A DNA stretch of 64,000 nt from Rugosimonospora africana (GCF_016862975.1 NZ_BONZ01000084.1:31653-95652), one strand, 5' to 3'; counted from the stretch's first letter, positions 1 to 8,550 are shown. Numbers and translations: made by a program. The notes: generated from the letters alone by a model not told the origin.

Positions 1-766
1 CGGCCGGCGCCACAGCGGTCAGCCCCGCGCCAGCGTGGAGTTGGTCGTGGGCGAAGACCGCGCTCCAGCTCTGGTGGGCGTTCTCGCTGGCGAAGGCGAG
101 CGCACCGAGCGTCCCGATGAGCACGAGCGGGACCATTCTCAGCTGGGCCGGCGATGACGGCCGGGCTGACGCCGCGTGGCCGGGGCTGGTGCCGGCGACG
201 CCGGCGGGCAGCGTCCCGAGCATCGCCGCTCCGGCGATGACGGAGAGGGCCGCGGCGGCGAGGAACGGGACGGTCAGCGGAAGCGACGCGGACGAGGCCA
301 GCCCGGTGGCGAGGCTGCCGAGGACGACGAAACTCGAGAAGGTGCCGTGAGCCCGGGTGATCACCGGTCGCCGGGCCAACTCCTCCGCCCGCCCGGCCAC
401 CGCGTTCATCGCCACGTCGGCCGCACCGCTGGTGGCGCCGACGAGCGCGAGCCCGACGCACAGGGTGGCCAGATCGACCGCGGTCAGCGCCAGTCCGGCG
501 CCCACGACGCCGAGTGCGCTGATCACGCCGGCGGCCACCTTCAGCCCCCAGCGGTCCAGCGCCCTGCCCACCAGGAGCATCGCGGGAAGCGCGCCCGCGC
601 CGACGAACAACAGGGCGAGCCCGAGCTGTCCGTCGCTGACGCCGGCCTGCGCCTGCACTCGTGGCACAGACGCGCCCCACACTCCCCAGAACGCTCCGAA
701 TGAAGCAAAAGCCACAAAAGCCGAGACGATCAATTCGCGAGGCGCGTGACCATTGGTCTTCGTCAT
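1..766 (-). CDS. MFS transporter, C-terminus beyond window
   Basis: Reading the minus strand from ATG at 766 gives an open frame that begins MTKTNGHAPRELIVSAFVAF and runs off the left edge after about 255 codons. It alternates hydrophobic helices with short basic loops (for example GRALDRWG between helices 2 and 3), the pattern of a major facilitator superfamily transporter of the inner membrane. About half to two thirds of a normal 400-residue protein is present. It is divergent from the LacI-type regulator, and a LacI-style palindrome lies 4 bp upstream of its start codon, so it is probably repressed by that neighbour. There is no ribosome binding site before the ATG, which suggests a leaderless mRNA. 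The substrate is unknown; sugar or drug export are both possible. Confidence 0.8.
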   Translation of the reverse strand, partial: MTKTNGHAPRELIVSAFVAFASFGAFWGVWGASVPRVQAQAGVSDGQLGLALLFVGAGALPAMLLVGRALDRWGLKVAAGVISALGVVGAGLALTAVDLATLCVGLALVGATSGAADVAMNAVAGRAEELARRPVITRAHGTFSSFVVLGSLATGLASSASLPLTVPFLAAAALSVIAGAAMLGTLPAGVAGTSPGHAASARPSSPAQLRMVPLVLIGTLGALAFASENAHQSWSAVFAHDQLHAGAGLTAVAPA

Positions 767-769
767 GCC

Positions 770-783
770 GTGTAACGATACAC
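770..783. promoter_or_regulatory. LacI-family operator in divergent promoter
   Basis: GTGTAACGATACAC is an inverted repeat with only one mismatched pair, centred on CG, as is typical for LacI-family operators. It sits between the start of the MFS gene (766, minus) and the start of the LacI-type gene (792, plus). Bound protein would cover the -10 region of both. The protein-operator assignment is inferred from position and symmetry. Confidence 0.65.
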
Positions 784-791
784 AGACAACT

Positions 792-1853
792 ATGCTGGAC
801 GCCATGGACTCGGCTGCCGACGCGAAGCGGGTGACTCTCGCCCAGGTGGCGCAGCGGGCGGGCGTGTCGGTGATGACCGCCTCGTACACCTACAACCGCC
901 CGAGCCGGGTGTCGGAGCAGTCCCGGGCCAAGGTGCTCGCCGCGGCGGCTGCGCTGGGGTATGCCGGACCCGACCCCAGTGCCCGGTCGCTGCGTCGCGG
1001 TAGCACCCGCACGCTCGGTGTCGTGATGGGCGAGCATCTCAGCTACGCGTTCGAAGACCCGCAGGCGGCGTCCTTCCTCGCCGGGATCGCCGATGTCTGC
1101 GCCGAGAGCGGCTACGGCATGACCATCTTGCCGATCACGGGTGCCGACGACGATGTCTCGCGGATACAGTCTGCCGCGGTAGACGGGTTCATCGTCTGGA
1201 CCACCTCGGACGACGACCCGGTCCTGGGCGCGGTACGGGCGGTGCGGCGGCCGGCCGTCGTGCACGGCGGACCGGAGGTCGCCGGGTTGGGGCTCGTGAG
1301 CATCGACAACCGGGCGGCGGCACGCGCGGTGGGGACTGCGGCGTTCGCGGGCGCCGGGCGTCCGGCCGTCGTGAGTTTCCCGCTTTCCCGGGACCGGATC
1401 AGCACCATCACCCGCGGCCCGGACATCGCCGGTGCCACGTTCCCGGTCACCCGGCAGCGGCTGGAGGGATACCGGCAGGCGGCCGAGGACATCGGCATCC
1501 CGTGGAGCGACGTGGTCGTCGCGGTGTGCGCGCACAACGACGCGGCCGAGGCCGAGCAGGCCACCGCGGCCCTGCTGTCCGGCACCCACGCGCCCGACGC
1601 CATCGCGGCGATGAGCGACGAACAGGCGGCGGGGGCGATCCGGGCGGCGCGCGCCGCCGGTCGTACGGTTCCCTCGGACGTAGCCGTGACCGGCTGGGAC
1701 GACGCGGCCGTGGCAACCCAGCTCGGACTCACCACGGTCGCGCAGTCTCTGCGGGAGCAGGGCGCGGCCTGCGCGCACGCGGCCCTCGGCCACGAACCGG
1801 TCCCGCCGGCTGCGGCGTGGTCTGTCGTCACGCGAGCCAGTACCCGCTCCTGA
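792..1853 (+). CDS. LacI-family transcriptional regulator
   Basis: The protein (353 residues from ATG 792) begins with a LacI helix-turn-helix, VTLAQVAQRAGVSVMTASYTYN, followed by the hinge helix region (RSLRRGSTRTLGVV). A periplasmic-binding-protein-like sensor core fills the rest. Such proteins are dimeric repressors released by a sugar-like ligand. An upstream in-frame ATG at 753 overlaps the divergent MFS gene and its operator, so I prefer 792 (804 is also possible). It faces the MFS gene and is followed 231 bp later by an alpha-galactosidase, so it may control both, but only the divergent site has a clear LacI palindrome. Confidence 0.88.
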   Translation: MLDAMDSAADAKRVTLAQVAQRAGVSVMTASYTYNRPSRVSEQSRAKVLAAAAALGYAGPDPSARSLRRGSTRTLGVVMGEHLSYAFEDPQAASFLAGIADVCAESGYGMTILPITGADDDVSRIQSAAVDGFIVWTTSDDDPVLGAVRAVRRPAVVHGGPEVAGLGLVSIDNRAAARAVGTAAFAGAGRPAVVSFPLSRDRISTITRGPDIAGATFPVTRQRLEGYRQAAEDIGIPWSDVVVAVCAHNDAAEAEQATAALLSGTHAPDAIAAMSDEQAAGAIRAARAAGRTVPSDVAVTGWDDAAVATQLGLTTVAQSLREQGAACAHAALGHEPVPPAAAWSVVTRASTRS

Positions 1854-1899
1854 CAGAGGCGCCGGGACAGCCGGACCATGCCGTGCACCGCGCTTGAGG

Positions 1900-1973
1900 T
1901 CCGATGTCTCGAAGCGGTTAGCCGTTGACATCCTGGTTCGTACAGTGCGATGGTCGCCATAACTCCGATGTCT
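1900..1973 (+). promoter_or_regulatory. Promoter region of the alpha-galactosidase gene
   Basis: A perfect -35 hexamer TTGACA lies at 1925-1930. The 10-mer TCCGATGTCT occurs twice as a direct repeat at 1900-1909 and 1964-1973, bracketing the promoter, and could be an activator or repressor site. The -10 is not clear (GATGGT at 1949-1954 is the best match with an 18-bp spacer). A further pair of direct repeats beginning GGTCAAG (2041 and 2056) precedes the GGGGAGG ribosome binding site. Confidence 0.45.
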
Positions 1974-2084
1974 GGGATAGGTGTCCGCCGATCGGGCCGT
2001 GAGCCGGTGCCCGAAGGCGGCCCGTCCACGCATCCGAAACGGTCAAGTGACTGACGGTCAAGAGACTGGGGAGGTAACGCGACC

Positions 2085-3416
2085 ATGAGACGCAGGCTCA
2101 CGTCCGTCGCCGCACTGGCGGCGCTCTGCGTGACGCTCACCGCGGTCGCGGCGCAGCCGGCACAGGCCGGCCGGGCGCCGCACCCGATCGTCGCGGCCCG
2201 TCCACCGATGGGCTGGAGCAGCTGGAGCTCCCTGCGCGGCAACATCAGCGAGGCGGCCATCGAGGCACAGGCAGACGTCATGCACCGCCAACTCCAGCGG
2301 TACGGCTACCAGTACGTCAACGTGGACGCCGGCTGGTCGGACCATCTCGACGGGTACGGCCGCGACGCCTGGGACGCCACCAAGTTCCCCCACGGCATCG
2401 CGCCGGTGGCGAGGTACGTGCACTCGCTGGGCCTGAAGTTCGGCATCTACCTGGTACCGGGCATCCCGAAGGCGGCGGTCGACGCCAACCTGCCGATCTA
2501 CGGCACCCCGTACCACGCGGCCGACATCGCCGACACCACCACGCTGGGCAACACCCTGGGCGACTCGTGGCGCATCGACTACACCAAGCCCGGAGCGGCC
2601 CAGTACATCCAGTCGTACGCGGACCTGCTCGCCTCGTGGGGCGTGGACTACATCAAGATGGACTTCATCGGCCCCGGCGGTGGCAACAACCCGGCCGACA
2701 ACACCGGGGACATCCAGCAGTGGCGCGCCGCACTGGACCGCACCCACCGGAGGATCCACCTGGAGCTGTCCAACTCGCTGTCGTTCGACGACGCGTCGGT
2801 CTGGGCCTCCTACGCCAACGGCTGGCGCATCGAGGGCGACGTCGAGTGCTACAGCAGCTGCCCCGGATTCCTCACGAACTGGAAACAGCGCGTCGTCAAG
2901 CGCTGGACCGACGCACCGAAGTGGGTACCGTTCGCCGGCCCGGGCCACTGGAACGACATGGACTCGGTGGAGATCGGCAACGGCGACGTCGACGGGCTCA
3001 CCCCCGACGAGCGGGTCAGCGTGATGACCCTGTGGTCGCTGCAGTCCTCGCCGCTGCTGCTCGGCACCGACCTGACCAAGCTCGACCCGTACGACCTGTC
3101 TCTGCTCACCAACCGCGAGGTCATCGCGGTCGACCAGTCCGGCCGCCCCGCTCGGCCGGTCTCCCAGGCCACCCCGCAACAGGTGTGGTTCTCCGACAAC
3201 GGCCACGGCAGCTACACGGTCGCGTTGTTCAACCTCGACGCGACGGCAGCCACGGTCACCGCGAACTGGAGCGATCTCGGCATCACGGCCGGGCGCGCGG
3301 CCAGTGTCCGGGACCTGTGGAGCCACACCGATCTCGGCGCGATGAGGGACGGATTCGGCGCGACGCTGGCACCGCACGCCGCCCGGCTGCTGCGCGTACA
3401 ACTGTCTCATCGCTGA
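2085..3416 (+). CDS. Secreted GH27 alpha-galactosidase
   Basis: The 443-residue protein starts with a Sec signal peptide (MRRRLTSVAALAALCVTL, cleavage near residue 28, after AQA) and continues with the glycoside hydrolase family 27 fold: PPMGWSSW at the barrel start, YIKMDF carrying the nucleophile Asp193, and RIEGDVE carrying the likely acid/base Asp252. A C-terminal beta-sandwich follows (VWFSDNGHGSYTVALFNL). The enzyme should release terminal alpha-galactosides (or a related sugar such as alpha-N-acetylgalactosamine or beta-arabinopyranose) outside the cell. GGGGAGG lies 8 bp upstream of ATG. It is a single gene ending in a strong hairpin; the LacI gene upstream is a candidate controller. 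Confidence 0.92.
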   Translation: MRRRLTSVAALAALCVTLTAVAAQPAQAGRAPHPIVAARPPMGWSSWSSLRGNISEAAIEAQADVMHRQLQRYGYQYVNVDAGWSDHLDGYGRDAWDATKFPHGIAPVARYVHSLGLKFGIYLVPGIPKAAVDANLPIYGTPYHAADIADTTTLGNTLGDSWRIDYTKPGAAQYIQSYADLLASWGVDYIKMDFIGPGGGNNPADNTGDIQQWRAALDRTHRRIHLELSNSLSFDDASVWASYANGWRIEGDVECYSSCPGFLTNWKQRVVKRWTDAPKWVPFAGPGHWNDMDSVEIGNGDVDGLTPDERVSVMTLWSLQSSPLLLGTDLTKLDPYDLSLLTNREVIAVDQSGRPARPVSQATPQQVWFSDNGHGSYTVALFNLDATAATVTANWSDLGITAGRAASVRDLWSHTDLGAMRDGFGATLAPHAARLLRVQLSHR

Positions 3417-3445
3417 ACCACGGCGGCGCGCGAGCCGTGTCGATC

Positions 3446-3474
3446 GGCCGGACCCACCGTCGGCGGGTCCGGCC
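3446..3474 (+). terminator. Terminator hairpin after alpha-galactosidase
   Basis: GGCCGGACCC and GGGTCCGGCC form a perfect 10-bp stem with a 9-base loop, 30 bp after the alpha-galactosidase stop. There is no T-tract, as is common in high-GC actinobacteria. Confidence 0.6.
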
Positions 3475-3531
3475 GCTGCGGTGCGGGGCATGATTCAGGG
3501 GCACCGGACCGCCGACCCGAGAGGTACCAGG

Positions 3532-4734
3532 ATGGATTACCAGACCGCGCTGGCGTCGCTGATTCAGCCGGAAGGACGACTGGACCCGTACCCGGCCTAC
3601 GACGTCCTCCGGGCGCACTCGCCGTTGTTCCAGGCACTCGACGGCCGCTGGTTCGTCACCACCCACGCGTTGATCAGCCGCCTGCTGCGCGACCCGAGCC
3701 TGCGCCTCGCGGACGCCGCCGACTACGACGGCTTCTGGCCGGACTGGCGGGACAACCGCGGGGTGGCCTCGATCGTGTTGTCCATGCTGCAGACCAACCC
3801 ACCCGACCACACCCGGGTACGCCGAGCGGCCGCGGCCACGTTCACCGCCCGCCGGGTCGCCGCGATGCGCGATGTCATCGCGGCGCAGGCCGAGGAGCTG
3901 ATCGAGGCGATGCCGGCCAGCGCCGACTTCGTCGACGCGTTCGCCTACCCGCTGCCGATCGGCGTGATCTGCGCCTTGCTCGGAGTGCCCGAGGCGGACC
4001 GGCCGTGGTTCCGGCAGCGGGCCGCCGACCTGACCGTGGTCCTGGAGCCGATCAGCACGGACGAGGAGATGCGGCTGGCCGACCTGGCCGGTCGCGACAT
4101 GGAGGCATACTTCGTCGACCTGATCGAGGCGCGCCGGCGTGCCCCGCAGGAGGATCTGACCAGCGCGCTGGTCGCCGTGCACGACGACACGGCCGGTGCC
4201 GGACTGACCGGCGAGGAGTTGCTGGCCAACCTGGTGCTGCTGCTGGTCGCCGGCTTCGAGACGACCACCAACCTGCTCGGCACCGGAATTCACATCCTGC
4301 TGGAGCATCCGGAGCAGGCGGACCGGTTGCGCGCGGACCCGCAGCTGGCGCCGGCGTTCGTCGAGGAGATTCTGCGGTACGACTCCCCGGCGCAGTTGGC
4401 CAGCCGGTTCACCAGCGGACCGCTGGACCTCGGCGACGGGCTGGAGGTCCCCGGCGGCGCGCCGCTGACGATGCTGCTCGGTTCGGCGAACCGGGACCCG
4501 GCACGCTACCGCGACCCGCACCGGTTCGACCCGGACCGCGCGAACATCCAGCCGGTCTCCTTCGGCGGCGGCGCCCACTACTGCCTCGGCGCGCCACTGG
4601 CCCGGCTGGAGGCGCAGATCGCGTTCCCGCTCCTGCTGACCATGCTGCCCCGGTTGAGCCTGGCCGGCCCGGCCACCCGGCGTGACCGCCTGGTGCTGCG
4701 CGGGTACGCCACGCTGCCGGTCACCACCGGCTGA
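3532..4734 (+). CDS. Cytochrome P450
   Basis: This 400-residue soluble P450 has the I-helix oxygen motif AGFETT (near residues 240-245), the ExxR pair Glu279/Arg282 in EEILRYDSP and the heme loop FGGGAHYCLGAPLAR with the proximal ligand Cys351. Size and motifs match bacterial CYP105/107-type monooxygenases. In-frame upstream starts exist at 3481 and 3490, but GAGAGGTACCAGG directly before ATG 3532 supplies the ribosome binding site. No ferredoxin or reductase gene is adjacent, so electrons must come from elsewhere. It is isolated by hairpins on both sides; the substrate is unknown. Confidence 0.9.
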   Translation: MDYQTALASLIQPEGRLDPYPAYDVLRAHSPLFQALDGRWFVTTHALISRLLRDPSLRLADAADYDGFWPDWRDNRGVASIVLSMLQTNPPDHTRVRRAAAATFTARRVAAMRDVIAAQAEELIEAMPASADFVDAFAYPLPIGVICALLGVPEADRPWFRQRAADLTVVLEPISTDEEMRLADLAGRDMEAYFVDLIEARRRAPQEDLTSALVAVHDDTAGAGLTGEELLANLVLLLVAGFETTTNLLGTGIHILLEHPEQADRLRADPQLAPAFVEEILRYDSPAQLASRFTSGPLDLGDGLEVPGGAPLTMLLGSANRDPARYRDPHRFDPDRANIQPVSFGGGAHYCLGAPLARLEAQIAFPLLLTMLPRLSLAGPATRRDRLVLRGYATLPVTTG

Positions 4735-4738
4735 CCTG

Positions 4739-4782
4739 AGAGCCTACTGGCAAACCCGGCCAGAGGTTTGCCAGCAGGCTCT
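4739..4782. terminator. Long hairpin terminator, also a repeated sequence
   Basis: An 18-bp stem with one mismatch (AGAGCCTACTGGCAAACC against GGTTTGCCAGCAGGCTCT, loop 4757-4764) starts 5 bp after the P450 stop. Twenty-four bases of the right arm plus loop (4760-4783) recur on the opposite strand at 7221-7244 with one change, so this is also a small dispersed repeat. Confidence 0.6.
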
Positions 4783-4880
4783 GAGCTTCAGGACAGCCGG
4801 GTCACCTGTACGTCGTCGACCCCCCGCGTCTCACCTGTGCGGTAGCTGCCGCCCCGCGACACCGCAGGTAGTCTCGGCCG

Positions 4881-5984
4881 ATGACCACCCACCGGCTGAC
4901 TCGTGAGCAGGCGCGCCGCATCGCGGTACGGGCCCAGTGGCTGCACCGGGACCGGCCGGGCGATCTGCTGGAACTGGTGCGGCAGTTGACCCTGCTGCAG
5001 GTGGATCTGACGCCGGCCGTCGCGCCCAGCGCGGAGCTGGTGGCCTGGAGCCGGCTCGGCTCGTCGTTCTCTCCCGAGGATCTGGAATCGGCGCTGGGCG
5101 ACGGGGCGCTGCTGGAGGTGAATGGCCTGATCCGGCCGGCCGAGGATCTGGCGTTGTACCGGGCAGACATGGCCGACTGGGACAAGGGCGGCGAGGCCGG
5201 CGGCTGGCGCGCGGCGTACCGGGACTGGGTTGCCGCCAACAAGGGCTGCCGGCTGGACATTCTCAACCTGCTGCGCACCGACGGCCCGCTGCCGGCACGG
5301 GAGATCCCGGACACCTGCGAGGTGCCCTGGAAATCCAGCGGCTGGACCAACAACCGCAACGTGCTGCGCCTGCTGGAGTTCATGGAGGCGCGTGGCGAGG
5401 TGGCCGTGGCGGGGCGGCAGGCGGGCCGGGACCGGCTCTGGGATCTGGCCGAACGGGTGTTCCCCGACGACACCGTGGTTCCCGCGGCGGAGGCGAGGCG
5501 GATCCGCGCGGAGCGGCGGCTGCGGTCGCTGGGCATCGCCCGTGCCCGCGCTACGGGATCTCCCATCGAACCGCGGGACGTCGGCGAGGTGGGCGAGCCA
5601 GCTGCGATCGAGGGGGTACGGGGGACCTGGCGGGTCGATCCTTCCGCGCTGGACCAGCCGTTCTCCGGCCGCGCGGCCCTGCTGTCCCCGATCGACCGCC
5701 TGGTCTATGACCGCAAGCGGATGGAGGAAATCTTCGAGTTCGACTACCAGCTGGAGATGTACAAGCCGGCGGCGAGGCGGCGTTGGGGCTATTGGGCAAT
5801 GCCGATCCTCTACGGCGACCGGCTGGTCGGCAAGCTCGACGCCACTTCGGACCGGCCGGCCGGGGTGCTGCGGGTCGACGCCATCCACCGGGACGTGCCG
5901 TTCACCAAGGCGATGGACTCCGCGATCCACGAGGAGATCGAGGCGCTGGCGACGTTCCTCGACCTGAAGTTGCGACTGCCCTGA
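4881..5984 (+). CDS. YcaQ/AlkX-type winged-helix DNA glycosylase
   Basis: The 367-residue protein belongs to the winged-helix DNA glycosylase family (HTH_42, AlkZ/YcaQ). Near the N-terminus LTLLQVDL supplies the catalytic Gln-x-Asp motif (Gln40, Asp42), the QxD form seen in E. coli YcaQ/AlkX rather than the QxQ of AlkZ. Winged-helix modules follow (around LLRTDGPLPAREI). Family members excise bulky or cross-linked N-alkyl lesions, often in or near genes for DNA-damaging natural products; here a P450 is upstream but no biosynthetic cluster is visible. The start ATG 4881 is not preceded by a strong ribosome binding site. The next gene starts 10 bp downstream. Confidence 0.85.
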   Translation: MTTHRLTREQARRIAVRAQWLHRDRPGDLLELVRQLTLLQVDLTPAVAPSAELVAWSRLGSSFSPEDLESALGDGALLEVNGLIRPAEDLALYRADMADWDKGGEAGGWRAAYRDWVAANKGCRLDILNLLRTDGPLPAREIPDTCEVPWKSSGWTNNRNVLRLLEFMEARGEVAVAGRQAGRDRLWDLAERVFPDDTVVPAAEARRIRAERRLRSLGIARARATGSPIEPRDVGEVGEPAAIEGVRGTWRVDPSALDQPFSGRAALLSPIDRLVYDRKRMEEIFEFDYQLEMYKPAARRRWGYWAMPILYGDRLVGKLDATSDRPAGVLRVDAIHRDVPFTKAMDSAIHEEIEALATFLDLKLRLP

Positions 5985-5994
5985 GAGCGCCCGG

Positions 5995-6531
5995 GTGACT
6001 ACGACGGTGATGGGCACACCGACTCCTGACGATGCGGTACGCACTCGCCTGCTGTCGGGGTCGGTCGACCTGGACGCGGCGGTAAGCGTGTGGCAACTGG
6101 CGAATACCGCGCGGGGCAAGGTGCCCGACGAGAAGCGGCGCACTCGGGTGCGTACGAAACTCACCGAGACCGGCGCTCTGCCGCTCGTCGCCGTACAGGC
6201 GGGTGAGGTCGTCGGCATGGCACTGGCCGAACCGGGACGCGATGAGGACGGGGTGGGCGCGCCGCTGCCCTACCTCTGCCACATTTCCATGGTGTTCGTG
6301 CACCCCGACCACTGGGGCAGGCGCATCGGTGAGCGGTTGCTCGATACCATCGCCGAACACGCCGCCCGACACGGTCACCTGGTGCTCCAACTCTGGACCG
6401 GACAGGCCAACCACCGTGCCCAGCGCCTGTACCGGCGTGCCGGCTTCCGGCCGACCGGTCGCACCACGTACCTCCCGACCGGTCAGCCGATAGTCCATCT
6501 CACCCGGACGATCGCCCCGGCATCTCGGTAG
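5995..6531 (+). CDS. GNAT-family N-acetyltransferase
   Basis: This 178-residue protein has the GNAT acetyl-CoA fold: HISMVFVHPDHWGRRIGERLLDTIAEHA contains the motif A pyrophosphate loop (RRIGERL) and RAQRLYRRAGFRPTGRT is the usual C-terminal beta-alpha element. The substrate cannot be read from sequence. The GTG at 5995 lies just after the glycosylase stop, suggesting cotranscription; ATG 6010 is an alternative. Its last 32 bp overlap the 3' end of the convergent nitroreductase gene. Confidence 0.85.
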   Translation: MTTTVMGTPTPDDAVRTRLLSGSVDLDAAVSVWQLANTARGKVPDEKRRTRVRTKLTETGALPLVAVQAGEVVGMALAEPGRDEDGVGAPLPYLCHISMVFVHPDHWGRRIGERLLDTIAEHAARHGHLVLQLWTGQANHRAQRLYRRAGFRPTGRTTYLPTGQPIVHLTRTIAPASR

Positions 6532-7099
6532 GCCGAAGCTCGCGAGCGTGCTCGTCCGTTGGTGTGACTCCGGCGGTGGTGAGGTCGATGATGCTGCGGC
6601 GGTGTCGTGGAATGGGATTGTCGTGCTCAGCCGCCATTCCGATAGCGGTCATGGTGAGGATGCGCCAGCCGGGTGCCACGTGCAGGCTGTCGTGGAGGGC
6701 GTCGAGGTCGAAGGCGCGGAACTGGCGGCACGCCAGGCCCATTGCGTGGGCCTGCACAGTCATGTGCGCGACCGCCTGGCCCAGGTCGTAGTCGGCGAAC
6801 TCGGAGTATGGCATGCCGCTGTCGTCCACTTCCCGATGGGCGAGGTTCACGACCAACGCGCTGGCCTGCGGGGCCCATCGGCGTGAGCTCGCAGCGAGGT
6901 AGTCAACCAGTTCGGCATGCCCTGTGTCGCCGCGCCGACGGAAGTGAAACGCCCAGGGTTGGGAGTTACCGGCCGACGGCGCCCATCGGGCCGCCTCAAG
7001 CAACGTCGTCACGTCCGCGTCGGACAAGTGGTGATCGGGGTCGAATCGCTGCGGGCTGAACCTGCTGTGCAGCACCGGCAGGATCCTCGCGGCGGCCAT
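6500..7099 (-). CDS. Nitroreductase-family FMN oxidoreductase
   Basis: About 199 residues from ATG 7099. The N-terminus ILPVLHSRFSPQRFDPDHHLSDADVTTLLEAARWAPSAGNSQPW is the canonical nitroreductase opening, with RFSPQRFD and APSAGNSQPW contributing to FMN binding. The C-terminal part (AIGMAAEHDNPIPRHRR) matches the GY/GxP region loosely. It reduces nitro, quinone or enone substrates with NAD(P)H. Starts at 7156 (ATG) or 7165 (GTG) would add 19-22 residues upstream of the fold; GGGGG 7 bp before ATG 7099 favours the shorter form. It is convergent with the GNAT gene, overlapping it by 32 bp. Confidence 0.85.
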   Translation of the reverse strand: MAAARILPVLHSRFSPQRFDPDHHLSDADVTTLLEAARWAPSAGNSQPWAFHFRRRGDTGHAELVDYLAASSRRWAPQASALVVNLAHREVDDSGMPYSEFADYDLGQAVAHMTVQAHAMGLACRQFRAFDLDALHDSLHVAPGWRILTMTAIGMAAEHDNPIPRHRRSIIDLTTAGVTPTDEHARELRPTEMPGRSSG

Positions 7100-7220
7100 G
7101 TCTGACCCCCGTGGGTCCGGGTAGTGCGCCTGCAGGGGCGGCGACTCCGGGTGCATCGACACCACAGAACCTTAACCCGCAATTCCTCGTGCCAACGCCA
7201 CCAGTCCGCGGAAGGAACCC

Positions 7221-7244
7221 CAGAGCCTGCCGGCAAACCTCTGG
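7221..7244 (-). repeat. Second copy of a 24-bp hairpin-arm repeat
   Basis: CAGAGCCTGCCGGCAAACCT followed by CTGG matches the reverse complement of 4760-4783 at 23 of 24 positions. This copy lacks the opposite arm, so it cannot form the long hairpin seen after the P450 gene. It lies in the divergent gap between the nitroreductase and the NTF2-like gene. Confidence 0.55.
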
Positions 7245-7319
7245 CGCCGGGACCGATGCGTTCGGGGTCCGGTCCGAGTCTGTATCACCGGAACCTAGTC
7301 AACGGACCGGAGGTACGAC

Positions 7320-7712
7320 ATGGAACCGACAGGGGACGAGCGAGCGGTGCGCGCGGTCATCGAGGCCGTATCGCAGGCATGGGCGGACAACGACGCGGCG
7401 GCGTTCGTCGACCACTACGCCGAGGATGCGACCGCGATCCTGCCCGGTTTTCTCCTGCCGGACAAGGCGGAAATCCGCACCAGGATGGCGGAGGCGTTCG
7501 CTGCGCAGCTCAAGGGTTCCCGGCGCATCCACCAGGTGCGGAAGGTGCGCTTTCCCAACGCCACCACGGCCATCGTGACCAGCCGGAGCGGAACGGCCTT
7601 CCCGGGGGAGACCGAGCCCTCCGCCGACCGGTGGTCGCTCGCCACCTGGGTGCTGTCCCAGCACGCGGGACGGTGGCTCATCGAGGCATATCACGACTGC
7701 CCGGCAGCCTGA
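7320..7712 (+). CDS. SgcJ/EcaC-type NTF2-like protein
   Basis: A 130-residue protein of the SgcJ/EcaC or DUF4440 branch of the NTF2/SnoaL superfamily: AVRAVIEAVSQAWADNDAAAFVDHYAEDATAILPG is the typical N-terminal helix-strand signature and GRWLIEAYHDCPA the closing strand. Such cone-shaped small domains bind hydrophobic ligands and occur as stand-alone enzymes or accessory proteins; no specific reaction can be assigned. GGAGGT 7 bp before ATG fixes the start. The SDR gene begins 43 bp downstream in the same direction, so the two are probably cotranscribed. Confidence 0.8.
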   Translation: MEPTGDERAVRAVIEAVSQAWADNDAAAFVDHYAEDATAILPGFLLPDKAEIRTRMAEAFAAQLKGSRRIHQVRKVRFPNATTAIVTSRSGTAFPGETEPSADRWSLATWVLSQHAGRWLIEAYHDCPAA

Positions 7713-7755
7713 CACCAGGACATCGCCGGGCGTGGATACAGATCGAGGAGAAACG

Positions 7756-8454
7756 ATGAAGATCGACGGATGTACGGCCCTTGTCACAGGCGCCAACCGC
7801 GGACTGGGCAGGCGGTTCGCGGAGCAGCTCGTGGCCCGGGGCGCCACCGTCTATGGCGGCGTCCGCAACGTCGCGTCACTGGACGTGCCGGGTGTCATCC
7901 CGGTGACCATCGATGTGACAGATGCCGCGTCGGTGGCCGCGGCGGCGGAGACGGTGTCGGGAGTTTCGCTGCTGGTCAACAACGCGGGTTCCTACACGGG
8001 CGCGTCGGCTTCCGACGGCTCGCTGAAGGACATCCGGCTGGAGATGGAGACCCATTACTTCGGCACGCTGGCGATGAGTCGGGCGTTCGCCCCGCAGCTG
8101 GCCGCCAGCGGTGGCGGCGCGATCCTCAACGTGTTGTCCGTGCTGTCGTGGGTGACCTTTCCGGGATACAGCGGCTACGCCGCGGCGAAGTCCGCGCAGT
8201 GGTCACTGACCAATGCCCTGCGCATCGAACTCGCGGCACAGGGTACGCAGGTCACCGCCCTGCACGTCGGATACCTGGATACCGACATGGTCGCGTTCGT
8301 CGACGCTCCCAAGAGCGATCCCGCCGTGATCGCGGCGCTGTCGCTCGACGCCCTCGAAGCGGGCTCGGTCGAAATCCTCGCCGACAATGACGCGCGCCAG
8401 ATACAGGCGAGCCTGGCCGGCGGGGTCGCCCAGCTCTACCCGAGCGCGGTCTGA
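7756..8454 (+). CDS. Short-chain dehydrogenase/reductase
   Basis: A 232-residue classical SDR with the nucleotide loop TGANRGLG near residues 12-19, the NNAG motif and the catalytic YAAAK (Tyr141, Lys145). It is NAD(P)-dependent and cytoplasmic; the substrate is unknown. An upstream in-frame ATG (7732) exists, but GAGGAG 5 bp before ATG 7756 decides the start. It follows the NTF2-like gene, a pairing seen in small detoxification or secondary-metabolism operons, and is closed by a GC hairpin. Confidence 0.88.
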   Translation: MKIDGCTALVTGANRGLGRRFAEQLVARGATVYGGVRNVASLDVPGVIPVTIDVTDAASVAAAAETVSGVSLLVNNAGSYTGASASDGSLKDIRLEMETHYFGTLAMSRAFAPQLAASGGGAILNVLSVLSWVTFPGYSGYAAAKSAQWSLTNALRIELAAQGTQVTALHVGYLDTDMVAFVDAPKSDPAVIAALSLDALEAGSVEILADNDARQIQASLAGGVAQLYPSAV

Positions 8455-8482
8455 CCGGGTTCGACCCGGGGTCACCGTTCGT

Positions 8483-8511
8483 GCCGCGCCGCGGTGGGTT
8501 CGCGGCGCGGC
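8483..8511 (+). terminator. Terminator hairpin after SDR gene
   Basis: GCCGCGCCGCG and CGCGGCGCGGC form a perfect 11-bp stem with a 7-base loop, 29 bp after the SDR stop. Confidence 0.6.
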
Positions 8512-8550
8512 GCGGCAGTGCCTCCCGGCGCGGGTCACGCCGGTAGCACA

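Noticed and set aside
4881..5984. Self-resistance glycosylase of an antibiotic cluster
   Set aside because: No polyketide, peptide or other biosynthetic core gene is present nearby, and the QxD motif matches the housekeeping-like AlkX branch.
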